Shown in pieces: positions 30,471 through 38,854 of a stretch of 59,500 nucleotides of DNA (positions are counted from its first letter, which is position 1; the number at the start of each line of letters is the position of its first letter). The stretch covers positions 1-59,500 of the forward strand of contig DATIJQ010000024.1 of the NCBI GenBank assembly GCA_035478375.1, in the 5' to 3' direction. This DNA is from DASTDY01 sp035478375. Its GTDB lineage: Bacteria > Patescibacteriota > Saccharimonadia > Saccharimonadales > EFPC-124. The notes beneath the pieces are model-generated. The model ran no database searches and was not told the DNA's origin. It saw only the letters and a program-made list of their open reading frames with translations. Position numbers and translations under genes: made by a program.

Positions 30471-31272
30471 TTTTGCCGACATAAAACACGACCTGCGCAT
30501 CTACTGGCTGAGTTGGCGCACGCAGTACAAAGCCGCCACAAAGCTGCGCGGCGCGTTCGCCTTGCAAGTTATTGGTATGATTATTAACAACATTGGCTTA
30601 CTGATTGCTTGGTGGTTCTTATTCCAGCACTTTGGCACCATTAACGGCTGGTCATCGACCGATTTAGTGGGCGTGCAAGCCGTAAACATGCTGGTTTTTG
30701 GTATTACTATTTTGTCGAGCACCGGGTTTTTTGAACTGCCGCGATATGTCGACCAAGGTTCGTTTGACACATTTATTACCAAGCCCGTCGGACTACTCGC
30801 GCAAATTGCCAGCAGCGCAATCGAAATTAGTTGTATGGGCGACGTCATTTTAGGCACCGTTCTTATCGTGTGGTACATAATTATTGCGCACGCCAGCTTG
30901 GTGGCAATCGCGCTGTTTTTGCTTGCAATGTGCCTCGGCATTTTAATTATGTGGTGTTTTACACTGCTGCCATTTTTGCTGGCGTTTTACATGGTCGATA
31001 GCGAACGGGTGAGCCGTAACATTGCATTCTTCTTTTTAGACACTGGCCTGTACCCAACGGGCATTTTAACGGGTGGCTTGCGCACCATTTTGCTGACTGT
31101 TTTTCCGGGCTTATTTATTGGCGCCGTGCCGCTTAACGTACTGCGCGGCATTGGTTGGAACGTGCTGTTTATTGGCGTGGTGGTTGCCGCAGCCTGGCTA
31201 TTTATTTCGCTCAAATTATTTAAACGGGCCGTACAAAAGTACGAAAGTGCTAACTTGGTAGGCGCGAGGTAG
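30460..31272 (+). CDS. ABC-2 exporter permease subunit 2 (COG3694-like)
   Basis: 270-residue membrane protein with six TM helices. Family signs are LRIYWLSWRTQYKAATKLRG at the N-terminus, then YVDQGSFDTFITKPVGLLAQ, which matches the conserved segment seen in subunit 1 (SGTVETSLINPLDW). ATG 30460 follows GGAGG (30452-30456) by 3 nt; a GTG at 30463 is the alternative. It overlaps subunit 1 by 11 nt. The last gene of the three-gene exporter operon; alkD after it has its own -10 box. Confidence 0.88.
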   Translation: MVANFADIKHDLRIYWLSWRTQYKAATKLRGAFALQVIGMIINNIGLLIAWWFLFQHFGTINGWSSTDLVGVQAVNMLVFGITILSSTGFFELPRYVDQGSFDTFITKPVGLLAQIASSAIEISCMGDVILGTVLIVWYIIIAHASLVAIALFLLAMCLGILIMWCFTLLPFLLAFYMVDSERVSRNIAFFFLDTGLYPTGILTGGLRTILLTVFPGLFIGAVPLNVLRGIGWNVLFIGVVVAAAWLFISLKLFKRAVQKYESANLVGAR

Positions 31273-31278
31273 TATAGT
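31273..31278 (+). promoter_or_regulatory. -10 box of alkD operon
   Basis: TATAGT ending 7 nt before the ATG at 31286, overlapping the end of the upstream permease stop region; leaderless layout. Confidence 0.55.
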
Positions 31279-31285
31279 TTAAGTT

Positions 31286-32026
31286 ATGACAGCAAACGAT
31301 GTACTAAAAGCTCTCAAAGCAGCTGCTAATGCCGACGATGCTATTTTTTTGCAGCGCTTTTTTAAAACCGGCAAAGGTCAGTATGGTGAGGGTGACGTTT
31401 TTATTGGTGCGCGCATGCCGGCGCTGCGGATTGTTTGTAAAAAATATACCGACTTGCCACACGCCGAAATACAAAAATTGTTTGACAGCGATATCCATGA
31501 ATGCCGCATGGCCGCCGCCGTTATTTTGGCATACCAATACCCAAAGACCGACCTGCCGGGCAAAAAAGCTATCTTCGATTTATATGTAAAAAACGTTTTG
31601 GCCGGACGCGTAAACAATTGGGATATTGTAGATGTCACTGCCGAAAACGTTATTGGCCGCCATTTGTACGAGCAAAATTTGCCGCGCGACATATTGTTTA
31701 AACTCGCGCGTTCGGGCAATATTTGGCAACGCCGCGTGGGCATTATGAGCAGTTTTTACTTCTTTAAAAATGGTGATGGCGATTACAAAACTACATTAGA
31801 ACTTTGCGAAATTTTGCTGCACGACACTCACAATTTAATCCAAAAAGTCGTTGGCTGGATGCTACGCGAAATCGGCAAACGTGTGGACCGCAAAATTTTA
31901 CTTAAATTTTTAGACGAACACGCTGCCACCATGCCGCGCACAACTCTGCGTTATGCAATTGAACATTTACCACCCGAACAAAAGCAATTTTATATGAGGC
32001 AAAAAAGTGAGAGAAATCGAAATTAA
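31286..32026 (+). CDS. DNA alkylation repair protein, AlkD family
   Basis: HEAT-like-repeat DNA glycosylase that removes alkylated bases without base flipping. The 246-residue protein has the family core: GVRMPALR-like GARMPALRIVCKKY (about 42-55), ECRMAAAVILAYQY, and the signature NNWDIVDVTAENVIGRHL (about 110-127) followed by WQRRVGIMSSFYF, with Trp and Asp of the DNA-damage pocket (WDIVD). The alpha-helical repeat pattern continues to the C-terminus. It overlaps the CYTH gene by 20 nt. Confidence in the family is high; the exact lesion is not visible. Confidence 0.93.
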   Translation: MTANDVLKALKAAANADDAIFLQRFFKTGKGQYGEGDVFIGARMPALRIVCKKYTDLPHAEIQKLFDSDIHECRMAAAVILAYQYPKTDLPGKKAIFDLYVKNVLAGRVNNWDIVDVTAENVIGRHLYEQNLPRDILFKLARSGNIWQRRVGIMSSFYFFKNGDGDYKTTLELCEILLHDTHNLIQKVVGWMLREIGKRVDRKILLKFLDEHAATMPRTTLRYAIEHLPPEQKQFYMRQKSERNRN

Positions 32027-32540
32027 AGCCCGCGTACGTGACCAAAAAATGCTCGAAACAAAGCTAGCCGAACTCGGCATAAAGTTAGGCAAACCCAAAA
32101 CTCACCACGACGTTGTGTTTTGCAAACCGGGCCAAAAAGATTACCAAAAGGGGAGTATTTGGCTGCGGCTGCGCACCGAAAATGGCAAAAAAGTTATTTG
32201 GACGCTTAAGGCAGACACCGGCACGAAACTCGATAGCATCGAACACGAAGTAGAAGTAAGCAACGGAAATGAACTCGAAAAAATGCTGCGCCTTATGGGC
32301 AATAACATGTACAGCGACCTCACAAAAACGCGTCGCAAAGCCGCCATTGGCGAGGTAGAAATCTGCCTCGATAATGTTGACGGGCTTGGCACATACATCG
32401 AAGTCGAAAGATTAGTCGCGCCAGACGCCGATGGCGATGCGGTGCGGGCTGAGCTGTGGGAATTGCTTGCAAAACTCGGCATCACCAAGGCTGACCAAGA
32501 AGAGCTTGGCTATGACGTATTACTAAAGCGGGCGTCTTAG
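32007..32540 (+). CDS. CYTH-domain protein (class IV adenylate cyclase/thiamine-triphosphatase-like)
   Basis: Triphosphate tunnel metalloenzyme of 177 residues. The N-terminal EIEIK motif (residues 3-7) that defines the superfamily is followed by basic strands (SIWLRLRTENGKKVIWTLK) and acidic ones (SIEHEVEVS, GEVEICLDNVDGLGTYIEVE), giving the alternating-charge tunnel. Members act on ATP (cAMP formation), thiamine triphosphate or inorganic polyphosphate; the sequence does not separate these. Start GTG 32007 lies inside alkD, so translation is probably coupled. Confidence 0.9.
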   Translation: MREIEIKARVRDQKMLETKLAELGIKLGKPKTHHDVVFCKPGQKDYQKGSIWLRLRTENGKKVIWTLKADTGTKLDSIEHEVEVSNGNELEKMLRLMGNNMYSDLTKTRRKAAIGEVEICLDNVDGLGTYIEVERLVAPDADGDAVRAELWELLAKLGITKADQEELGYDVLLKRAS

Positions 32541-32543
32541 ACG

Positions 32544-33110
32544 GTGCGCGATCTTTTACCATACATTTCGGCCGTTCTTACATTTGTTGCGGTTGCGCCG
32601 TATTTGCGTGACACAATAAAAGGTAAGACACGTCCAAATATTGTAACCTGGTCTACGTGGACGCTGCTGACTGTTATAAACACAGTCATCGCGGTCAATG
32701 CTGGTGCTTGGCAGACGGCGATCTTTTCGATTGGCGCAACGCTCGCCACCGGTTCGATTATGATCGTTGGCTTTACCCGCGGCATTAAAAAATACACAAT
32801 GTTTGATATTGTTTGCCAGTTGTTCGCATTATGCGGCATCCCATTATGGCTACTAACCGGTCAGCCAGCACTAGCGGTCTTTATTTTAATGTGTGTCGAT
32901 TTTGCCGGCGGTCTACCGACACTACGCCATGCCTGGAGATCACCTGGCGAAGAGACATGGCAGACGTTTGCAATTAGTGCATTTGCAGGCAGTTTAACTG
33001 TGGTGAGTCTGTCGCAATACAATTTTGTTTCGCTAGCGATGCCGCTGTATATTACGCTTTTTGATGCGGTCATGCTATATATCGTTTTATATCGTCGCCG
33101 CGTGTCATAA
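32544..33110 (+). CDS. Multi-pass membrane protein with PQ-loop/SemiSWEET-like repeat
   Basis: 188 residues and about six TM helices. Two half-repeats are visible: APYLRDTIKGKTRPNIVTWS (about 18-37) and LPTLRHAWRSPGEETWQTFA (about 124-143), resembling the PQ-loop/SemiSWEET arrangement (Pro-Tyr then Trp). A homologue lies at 36627, with GKTRP in the same place, so this genome has at least two. Start GTG 32544, 4 nt after the CYTH stop, no Shine-Dalgarno site. Probably a small-solute transporter; the substrate is unknown and the assignment is by pattern only. Confidence 0.7.
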   Translation: MRDLLPYISAVLTFVAVAPYLRDTIKGKTRPNIVTWSTWTLLTVINTVIAVNAGAWQTAIFSIGATLATGSIMIVGFTRGIKKYTMFDIVCQLFALCGIPLWLLTGQPALAVFILMCVDFAGGLPTLRHAWRSPGEETWQTFAISAFAGSLTVVSLSQYNFVSLAMPLYITLFDAVMLYIVLYRRRVS

Positions 33111-33143
33111 CATTTTAAGGTTCTCGTCGCTGCCTTTACCCAG

Positions 33144-33149
33144 TATAAT
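33144..33149 (+). promoter_or_regulatory. -10 box of the Nudix-MMPL operon
   Basis: TATAAT ending 8 nt before the ATG at 33158; leaderless layout. Confidence 0.65.
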
Positions 33150-33157
33150 AAGCGTAT

Positions 33158-33622
33158 ATGCCACTTGTGAGTGCCGGAATTTTAGTTTACCGCAAAAACC
33201 CTACCTTAGAGGTATTTTTAGTCCACCCTGGCGGTCCGTACTGGACAAAAAAAGACGATGGTATTTGGTCGATTCCAAAAGGCCAAGTCGACGAAAATGA
33301 AGAAAGACTAACCGCCGCCAAGCGCGAATTTACCGAAGAAACCGGCTTTGCCGTCCCACCCGGTAACTTACTCAATTTAGGCAGTGCTGAATACGTTTCT
33401 AAAAACAAAAAGGTACACGCTTGGGCAGTCAAGGGTGATCTTGACGCAAGCGCAATTAAAAGCATGATGCTAACTATTGAATGGCCGCCGCGCACTGGCA
33501 AGCAGCTCAAATTCCCCGAATGTGACAAAGCGGGGTGGTTCACTATTCCAACCGCTTTGCAAAAAATTGTCAAAGGGCAGGCGCCACTGCTTGAGCGTCT
33601 TGCGGTCGAGGTAGGTAACTAA
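33158..33622 (+). CDS. Nudix hydrolase
   Basis: Hydrolyses a nucleoside diphosphate linked to another moiety. The 154-residue protein carries a perfect Nudix box GX5EX7REUXEEXGU at residues 42-64 (GQVDENE..., REFTEETGF). The N-terminus SAGILVYRKNPTLEVFLVHP and the segment DGIWSIPKG fit the AP4A hydrolase/MutT-like subfamily. Its stop overlaps the start of the MMPL gene (TAATG), so the two are coupled, but no functional link is obvious. The substrate is not visible from the sequence. Confidence 0.93.
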   Translation: MPLVSAGILVYRKNPTLEVFLVHPGGPYWTKKDDGIWSIPKGQVDENEERLTAAKREFTEETGFAVPPGNLLNLGSAEYVSKNKKVHAWAVKGDLDASAIKSMMLTIEWPPRTGKQLKFPECDKAGWFTIPTALQKIVKGQAPLLERLAVEVGN

Positions 33623-35772
33623 TGTTTGGCCGATTATTCCGCGCTGTGTACTACCGCGCCGACGAATTATTGGTCGTTGCAGCTGTCATTATTGGAGCAG
33701 CGTTGTATTATGCGCCAAGCGTTATGGATCATCTTTCGAGCACTGGTTTTGTCCCGAATGGTGCAGAATCTACCCAGGTTCGTGATGCAATTAACACAAC
33801 TTTTAGCAAAGATAAACCAACGCTTATTGTATTAGCTGAAGGCGACGCCGATGTAGATTCGACTGCATTTAAGACTGCAATAACGGATGTAGAAAAACAA
33901 ATAAAACAAGCTAGCCCGAATGTTACAAATGTACAGGATTTTTACTCAACACAGCAGCAAGCCTTACTAGCTAAAGACGGCAAAGGTACGCTGGTACTTG
34001 TTAGTATTAATGGTGATATAGCTCAGCAGCAGACCGTTTCGGCCCACATTCGCGATGCTGTAAAAAGCAATTTACGCTTGAGCTTTGCGGGTGAAGCAAT
34101 TCTAAACCACGATATAACCGCTCAAATTAACAGCGACCTTAGCCGCGCCGAAATTGTATCATTTGCTATCTTGGCCGTGTTGCTAATAATTGTTTTCCGT
34201 GGCGTTGTGGCTGCTGTGCTGCCGCTCATTTTAGGTGGCTTTAGCGTGTTGGTTGCGTTTTTGGTGTTACGCGGGTTGGTCGAATTTACTACTGTCGTTG
34301 AGTACGCGCTAAACGTTATTGTTTTGATTGGCTTGGGTCTGGCCGTTGATTATTCGCTCCTTATGGTTAGTCGATTCAGGGAGGAGCTCGTCGCCCAAAA
34401 AGGCGACATTGCCGAAGCGCTGCGCATCACTATGCAATCCGCAGGCCGCACGATTTTCTTTAGCGGTTTGACAGTGATCATTAGTTTGTTGGCGCTAACT
34501 GTTTTCCCACTCGATTTTTTGCGAAGCATGGGACTTGGCGGCGCAGCGGCCGTGCTTGTTGCTATGGGTGGTGCACTGATCGTTCTGCCGTCGTTGTTGC
34601 GCGTACTTGGCCACCGCGTTAATTGGCTATCGTTTGGCCACGTCAAAGCAATGCATAAAGCAGCGCGGGCAGGAGAGGTAATCGCCGAAAAAAATAGTAT
34701 TTGGCGTAAAACCGGTGCGTTTTTTATGCACTGGGCAATTCCCACGCTGGTTGTTGTACTTGTCGTGTTGCTTGGCGCTGGCTCGCCGTTTTTACGTGCC
34801 CATTTAGCAACGCCAGACTATACAGTTTTGCCGGCTGACAGTCCTGTGCGTATTTCTACCGAAAAACTACAGCACGATTTTGCGTTTAGTGATTCGCCAA
34901 TCCAAATTGTATACACAACCGATTACCCAGGCGTCGAAACACCTGCGGCTTTGGCCGAGCTACACGACTATACAACAGCAGTCAGCAATGTTCCTGGAAT
35001 TACCTCTGTTACGTTGGCCTCAAAACCAATCGGCAAAAGTATTGTTTTGGATGCACGGTTCGATGACACTGCAATGTCGGCCGATGCCCAGAATCTTGTA
35101 AAAGCTGTACGCGACCAAACCGCACCGCAGGCCTCAGTAAAAGTTGGCGGTGCCACAGCAGAATTGGTTGATTTGCTGGCGACACTGACAAAATACATTC
35201 CGTATGCGCTGGCAATTATTGCCATCGCGCTGTTTGTGCTGTTGTTTTTCATGCTCGGTAGCTTAGTTTTGCCCTTGGTCGCCATGGTACAAAATGTGTT
35301 GAGTTTGGCTGCATCGTTTGGTATGCTTGTTCTTATTTTCCAAGATGGCCATTTGGCGCAATTGCTGCACACCAATGCAAGTGGCGCCATTGATGCCACG
35401 CAGCCGGTACTTATTTTTGCAGTCGCGTTTGGTTTGTCTATGGATTATTCGTTATTTTTGTATGGCCGCATAAAAGAAGAACATGATCACGGCGCTGACC
35501 CGCGCGCCGCCGTACTAGGTGGTTTACAAAAAACGGGTGGCATTATTACGTCTGCCGCAGTGTTGCTGTTTGTAGTGGTCGTGGCGTTTGCTTCGTCGCA
35601 AATAAGCATTATGCAACAGATCGGCGTCGGTTTGGCCTTAGCAATTTTGGTTGACGCATTTTTAGTACGCATGGTTATGGTGCCAGCGACAATGCGGCTG
35701 CTGGGGCGTGCTGCTTGGTGGGCACCAAAGCTACTTAAACGGTTACAGGCGCGGGTGGGTTTAAGCGATTAA
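33622..35772 (+). CDS. MMPL/RND-family membrane transporter
   Basis: 716-residue transporter of the MMPL type (as in Gram-positive lipid exporters). It has two homologous halves, each with one TM, a large outside domain, then five TM helices. Key segments are GLGLAVDYSLLMVSRFREEL (first half, about 240-260) and FGLSMDYSLFLYGRIKEEHD (second half, about 605-625), whose Asp-Tyr pairs carry the proton relay. Each is followed by a conserved helix (AGRTIFFSGLTVIISLLA; KTGGIITSAAVLLFVVVVA). It likely exports a lipid or glycolipid to the cell surface. It overlaps the Nudix gene by 1 nt and the convergent TrmB gene by 4 nt. Confidence 0.93.
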   Translation: MFGRLFRAVYYRADELLVVAAVIIGAALYYAPSVMDHLSSTGFVPNGAESTQVRDAINTTFSKDKPTLIVLAEGDADVDSTAFKTAITDVEKQIKQASPNVTNVQDFYSTQQQALLAKDGKGTLVLVSINGDIAQQQTVSAHIRDAVKSNLRLSFAGEAILNHDITAQINSDLSRAEIVSFAILAVLLIIVFRGVVAAVLPLILGGFSVLVAFLVLRGLVEFTTVVEYALNVIVLIGLGLAVDYSLLMVSRFREELVAQKGDIAEALRITMQSAGRTIFFSGLTVIISLLALTVFPLDFLRSMGLGGAAAVLVAMGGALIVLPSLLRVLGHRVNWLSFGHVKAMHKAARAGEVIAEKNSIWRKTGAFFMHWAIPTLVVVLVVLLGAGSPFLRAHLATPDYTVLPADSPVRISTEKLQHDFAFSDSPIQIVYTTDYPGVETPAALAELHDYTTAVSNVPGITSVTLASKPIGKSIVLDARFDDTAMSADAQNLVKAVRDQTAPQASVKVGGATAELVDLLATLTKYIPYALAIIAIALFVLLFFMLGSLVLPLVAMVQNVLSLAASFGMLVLIFQDGHLAQLLHTNASGAIDATQPVLIFAVAFGLSMDYSLFLYGRIKEEHDHGADPRAAVLGGLQKTGGIITSAAVLLFVVVVAFASSQISIMQQIGVGLALAILVDAFLVRMVMVPATMRLLGRAAWWAPKLLKRLQARVGLSD

Positions 35773-36548
35773 ATTATTTCGAGTGGTTCACCAAGTCGCC
35801 ACATTGCATCGAACAATTGGCGCATCATGGCATGCAGGCTAGGGTGCTGAATTTCGACTGCCTGCATGGCGCCTGCAGTGTAATCTAAAAGTGTTACAAC
35901 GTCATTATACAAATACATTTCAAACTGAATTTGTAATGTTTTTTGGTCCACGCGACGGTAAAACGTACGGCTTGGTGCAAACGGTCCGATGTTATCGGCC
36001 GTAACTTTTGTGGCATTTGTAAGATCGTAACTGGTAATATTGCGTTCTATGACGCGTTCGCGGAATCGTTTAACAAAGGCTGGGTCGAGGTGCTCCGAAA
36101 TATGGGCTGTTTCGAACACGCAAAATTCACCCTCGGCTTTTGTGAGGTTCCAATTAGCCTGTTTAATACCGGCTAAACCGTAGTAATGGCGAACAGTGGC
36201 TTGCGGCGCGGCGCTGCCCGCAAGGTTACGCAAAAGGGAAGCCATAGCGTTAAGGTCGGTCCGCAGTGCAGTTACTTCGGCTTCTTTTGCCGCGATTGCG
36301 TTGTCTAAATTTTGCAGTGGGAGGCTGCGAAAAAGTGTGCCGTAGCTGAGCTGTTCAGCGCTCACCAAGCCCTTTGTTTGCAGGATTTCAAGGTAACGGT
36401 AAACCTGCGTACGGCTCACGCCCGTTTGTTTGGCCAATTGTAGCGCCGATGTTGGGCCAGTTTGGGTGAGTTCTATATAAAATGCGGCCGCCATGGGGTC
36501 AATATCGATTTTTTGAAGATAACTTTGGAGTTGCTGCAAAGGGTCCAT
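35769..36548 (-). CDS. TrmB-family transcriptional regulator
   Basis: 259 residues. N-terminal winged helix-turn-helix at about 20-75 (DPMAAAFYIELTQTGPTSAL, then the recognition helix SRTQVYRYLEILQTKG), a coiled coil at about 84-105 and a C-terminal effector domain of the TrmB type (about 115-259). The -10 box TACACT lies 6 nt upstream of the ATG (leaderless). The region shared with the divergent membrane-protein gene holds two copies of TGTCC-N8-GGACA, one next to this promoter, so autoregulation is likely. In archaea TrmB relatives sense sugars; here the ligand is unknown, perhaps the solute carried by the neighbour. Confidence 0.88.
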   Translation of the reverse strand: MDPLQQLQSYLQKIDIDPMAAAFYIELTQTGPTSALQLAKQTGVSRTQVYRYLEILQTKGLVSAEQLSYGTLFRSLPLQNLDNAIAAKEAEVTALRTDLNAMASLLRNLAGSAAPQATVRHYYGLAGIKQANWNLTKAEGEFCVFETAHISEHLDPAFVKRFRERVIERNITSYDLTNATKVTADNIGPFAPSRTFYRRVDQKTLQIQFEMYLYNDVVTLLDYTAGAMQAVEIQHPSLHAMMRQLFDAMWRLGEPLEII

Positions 36549-36565
36549 ATGTTTAGTGTACTACT

Positions 36566-36641
36566 TGTCCGTATTTTTGGACACATGGTTGTGCTATCTG
36601 TGCAAAAGTTTGTACACTATGTCCAAATGTTAGGACATAGT
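36566..36641. promoter_or_regulatory. Two operator palindromes in the divergent TrmB/membrane-protein promoter region
   Basis: Site 1: TGTCC (36566-36570), 8 bp, GGACA (36579-36583). Site 2: ACTATGTCC (36616-36624), 8 bp, GGACATAGT (36633-36641), a 9-bp perfect palindrome with the same TGTCC-N8-GGACA core. Site 1 sits just upstream of the regulator's -10 (36555-36560, minus). Site 2 overlaps the -10 TACACT (36613-36618) and the ATG (36627) of the divergent gene; its -35 is TTGTGC (36589-36594) with an 18-bp spacer. Confidence 0.75.
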
Positions 36642-37223
36642 ACACGACAAGTAATTCTTACGGTGGCAGTGGTCCTACCGTTTGTTGGCAGCAGCGTATA
36701 TGCGCTGTCTATTTTAAGAGGTAAAACGCGGCCGCAGCGGACCACCCGTGTGTTGTTTTTACTAATTTCTGGAACAGTAACTGTTACGCTGAGCAATAAT
36801 ACAGCGTTTTGGCTGGCGTTAGCGTCGTTTGTACAGGCCGCTGCAATACTTTGTTTGGCGGTAAAATGGGGTGTTGGCGGCAGTAAAAAGTTTGACCTTG
36901 TTTGCGCCTGCATCTGCATAACAGGGATAGTTGTACGGCAAAGCAGTGGGAACTCAACAGCCGCCATAATTGGCTGCATTGTCGCAGATTTTGCAGCGGT
37001 CTTACCGGCATTAATAAAAACTTATGCATGGCCAGCGTCCGAAAATTGGATTTTTTATGCATTAGACAGCATCGCGTCTGCTATTTTTGTCGTGCTTGGC
37101 CCGTATACATTTTTGAATAGCGTATATCCTTTATATTTATGCGTCGTAAATGCACTATTTGTTGGCGTAATATTATTCCGGCGGATGCTCGCAGCGAGCG
37201 GCAAATTCAAGGTCGAAATATAG
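36627..37223 (+). CDS. PQ-loop/SemiSWEET-like membrane protein, homologue of the one at 32544
   Basis: 198 residues with about six TM helices and little soluble sequence. SILRGKTRPQRTTRVLFLL corresponds to TIKGKTRPNIVTWSTWTLL in the protein at 32544; the second half has ADFAAVLPALIKTYAWPASE matching the homologue's DFAGGLPTLRHAWRS. The alignment of the two proteins and the promoter position favour ATG 36627; this codon lies in the middle of the operator palindrome (site 2), 8 nt after the -10 box. Codons further upstream would be before the promoter. Its end overlaps the convergent gene at 37173 by 51 nt. Likely a transporter controlled by the divergent TrmB regulator. Confidence 0.7.
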   Translation: MLGHSTRQVILTVAVVLPFVGSSVYALSILRGKTRPQRTTRVLFLLISGTVTVTLSNNTAFWLALASFVQAAAILCLAVKWGVGGSKKFDLVCACICITGIVVRQSSGNSTAAIIGCIVADFAAVLPALIKTYAWPASENWIFYALDSIASAIFVVLGPYTFLNSVYPLYLCVVNALFVGVILFRRMLAASGKFKVEI

Positions 37224-38072
37224 TTCGGAATGCGTCGCGCACAAAAAGTAAAATTCTGCACCAGCGTCGCCAAAAGTTACTTCGAGGTAATTGTTAAAGT
37301 CACCTGGCGTTAGTGCTTGTACACGATGCGCCAGACGAGTGACGGCTTCGAAATATTTTTGTTGCTGCCTAGCTATGATAGTAAACGGTTGGCCTAGGTT
37401 TAAAATGCGCTGGAACCGGGCGGAGCGTTCCAAAAAATCTTCGCTCGAACCAAGCAAAATGTCGAGCGCATCGTCCATGGCTGTGAACTGTAATATATTG
37501 CCAACAATAAGTTGGTTGGGGTCGATGCCGTGGTCGTGCAAAAAGGCTGACAGGTTGCGCCATTCTTTTGTAATATTGTGTTCGAGATTAATTTTTGATT
37601 GGAGACCAATGCTGCTTATAAAGGGCATGTCGGTGTAATCGACAATAAGACTACGGTTTGGTAAACGGGTAACCAATTGCAACACGGCATCATGACTAAG
37701 CGGCGTAGTAATATAGGCCGAATAACAGCGGAACGGTATATGCGCAAGTTGCTGTGGTGTCAAAAAGAAAACATTGGCGTGCGGCTGGTCGGTTGGGCTG
37801 CGCATCACAAAGTCCATATTTTGCATGTGCATAATGGCGTGGGTCAAGCGCAGGATTTCTTCGGGATTAAGTGTACTGGCGCGCATGCGTTGTAGGTTGC
37901 GTGTTGCCTTTAACCACTGTTTGCGTGTGGCGCTTAATGTGGCGGTCGGGTTGTCGCACACAACGAGTGTGGTGCCTAAATATTGGCGCATTTCAATGTG
38001 ACGGGCGATATCGGCTGCCAGTGTAGAAGGCGGGTTATGGGGAAGACGGCGGGTTTCGTAGTAACGCTGCAT
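37173..38072 (-). CDS. Hypothetical protein, 299 residues, downstream of radC
   Basis: Not recognised. Predicted cytosolic, mixed alpha/beta, without TM or signal peptide. Notable are a hydrophobic strand-turn (NRSLIVDYTDMPFISSIG), an Asn/His-rich N-terminal half (HAIMHMQNMDFVMRSPTDQP) and an acidic aromatic C-terminus (FYFLCATHSELYFDLEFAAR). ATG 38072 comes 13 nt after the radC stop, with AAGGA between, so the gene is probably cotranscribed with radC. The 3' end overlaps the convergent membrane-protein gene by 51 nt. It may be a lineage-specific protein; no function is assigned. Confidence 0.7.
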   Translation of the reverse strand: MQRYYETRRLPHNPPSTLAADIARHIEMRQYLGTTLVVCDNPTATLSATRKQWLKATRNLQRMRASTLNPEEILRLTHAIMHMQNMDFVMRSPTDQPHANVFFLTPQQLAHIPFRCYSAYITTPLSHDAVLQLVTRLPNRSLIVDYTDMPFISSIGLQSKINLEHNITKEWRNLSAFLHDHGIDPNQLIVGNILQFTAMDDALDILLGSSEDFLERSARFQRILNLGQPFTIIARQQQKYFEAVTRLAHRVQALTPGDFNNYLEVTFGDAGAEFYFLCATHSELYFDLEFAARCEHPPE

Positions 38073-38085
38073 TATGGTGGTCCTT

Positions 38086-38754
38086 TTATAACATGCGGTG
38101 ATCCTTAAAACTGAAAGCTTCTGTTCGTGTAAGTATAAGGTGGTCGCGGAGCGGAATGCCTAATAACTGGCCAGCAGCCACAAGCTGACCGGTCAATGTG
38201 CGATCTTTATGGCTAGGTGCAACAATGCCCGATGGGTGATTATGCGCAATGACAATGCAAGCGGCACGGTCAACAATTGGGTCAGAAAAAACTTCGCGCG
38301 GGTGGGCGAGCACGGTGTCGAGCGTGCCAATTGTTATGGTGCGTTGGGCGACTAACCGTTGGCCGCCATCGAGTGATAGCGCGACAAAGTATTCTTGTTG
38401 GCGACCGCGGATATCATCGAGCCGTGCCACAATATCATCTGTTGTACGCAGCGGCTGAGCGTCACGGACCAAATGCCGGCGAGCGAGTTCGAACGCCGCC
38501 AGCAATTTACCTGCCCGAGCAATGCTGACGCCTGATACTTGAGTAAGTACCTCAATACTCAGTGTTGCCGCGCCCCGCCGCAAAATCTTTTGTACGTTAC
38601 GTGCAATAGTACTAACATGCGCGGCGCCACTGCCGCTACCGATTAACACTTCTAGCAGCTCAAAATCGGACAACGCGGCCGTGCCCTTGCGCTGTAGCTT
38701 TTCGCGCGGGCGGTCAAGCAAGGGTAGCTCGTTAATACGCATAATTTTTTGCAT
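38086..38754 (-). CDS. radC: RadC family JAMM/MPN+ protein
   Basis: 222-residue RadC protein. An N-terminal helix-hairpin-helix (LSDFELLEVLIGSGSG, VSGVSIARAGKLLAAFELAR) precedes the JAMM metal site IAHNHPSG with downstream S-x2-D (APSHKDR), i.e. HxH-x(n)-D, with the catalytic Glu earlier in QEYFVALSLDG/REVF. Despite the name its role in repair is uncertain in general. Start ATG 38754 (MQKIMRINELPLLDRPREKL) is preferred to upstream codons because a TACACT -10 box ends 6 nt before it. It leads an operon with the gene at 37173. Confidence 0.92.
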   Translation of the reverse strand: MQKIMRINELPLLDRPREKLQRKGTAALSDFELLEVLIGSGSGAAHVSTIARNVQKILRRGAATLSIEVLTQVSGVSIARAGKLLAAFELARRHLVRDAQPLRTTDDIVARLDDIRGRQQEYFVALSLDGGQRLVAQRTITIGTLDTVLAHPREVFSDPIVDRAACIVIAHNHPSGIVAPSHKDRTLTGQLVAAGQLLGIPLRDHLILTRTEAFSFKDHRML

Positions 38755-38854
38755 TGTTGGAGTGTAACAAAGGTTCCTGCAAAAAGTAATACTAATTTTT
38801 TGTAAAAACTGTGGAAAACTCATGCCTGGTACAATGAAAGGGTAAGGAGATATT

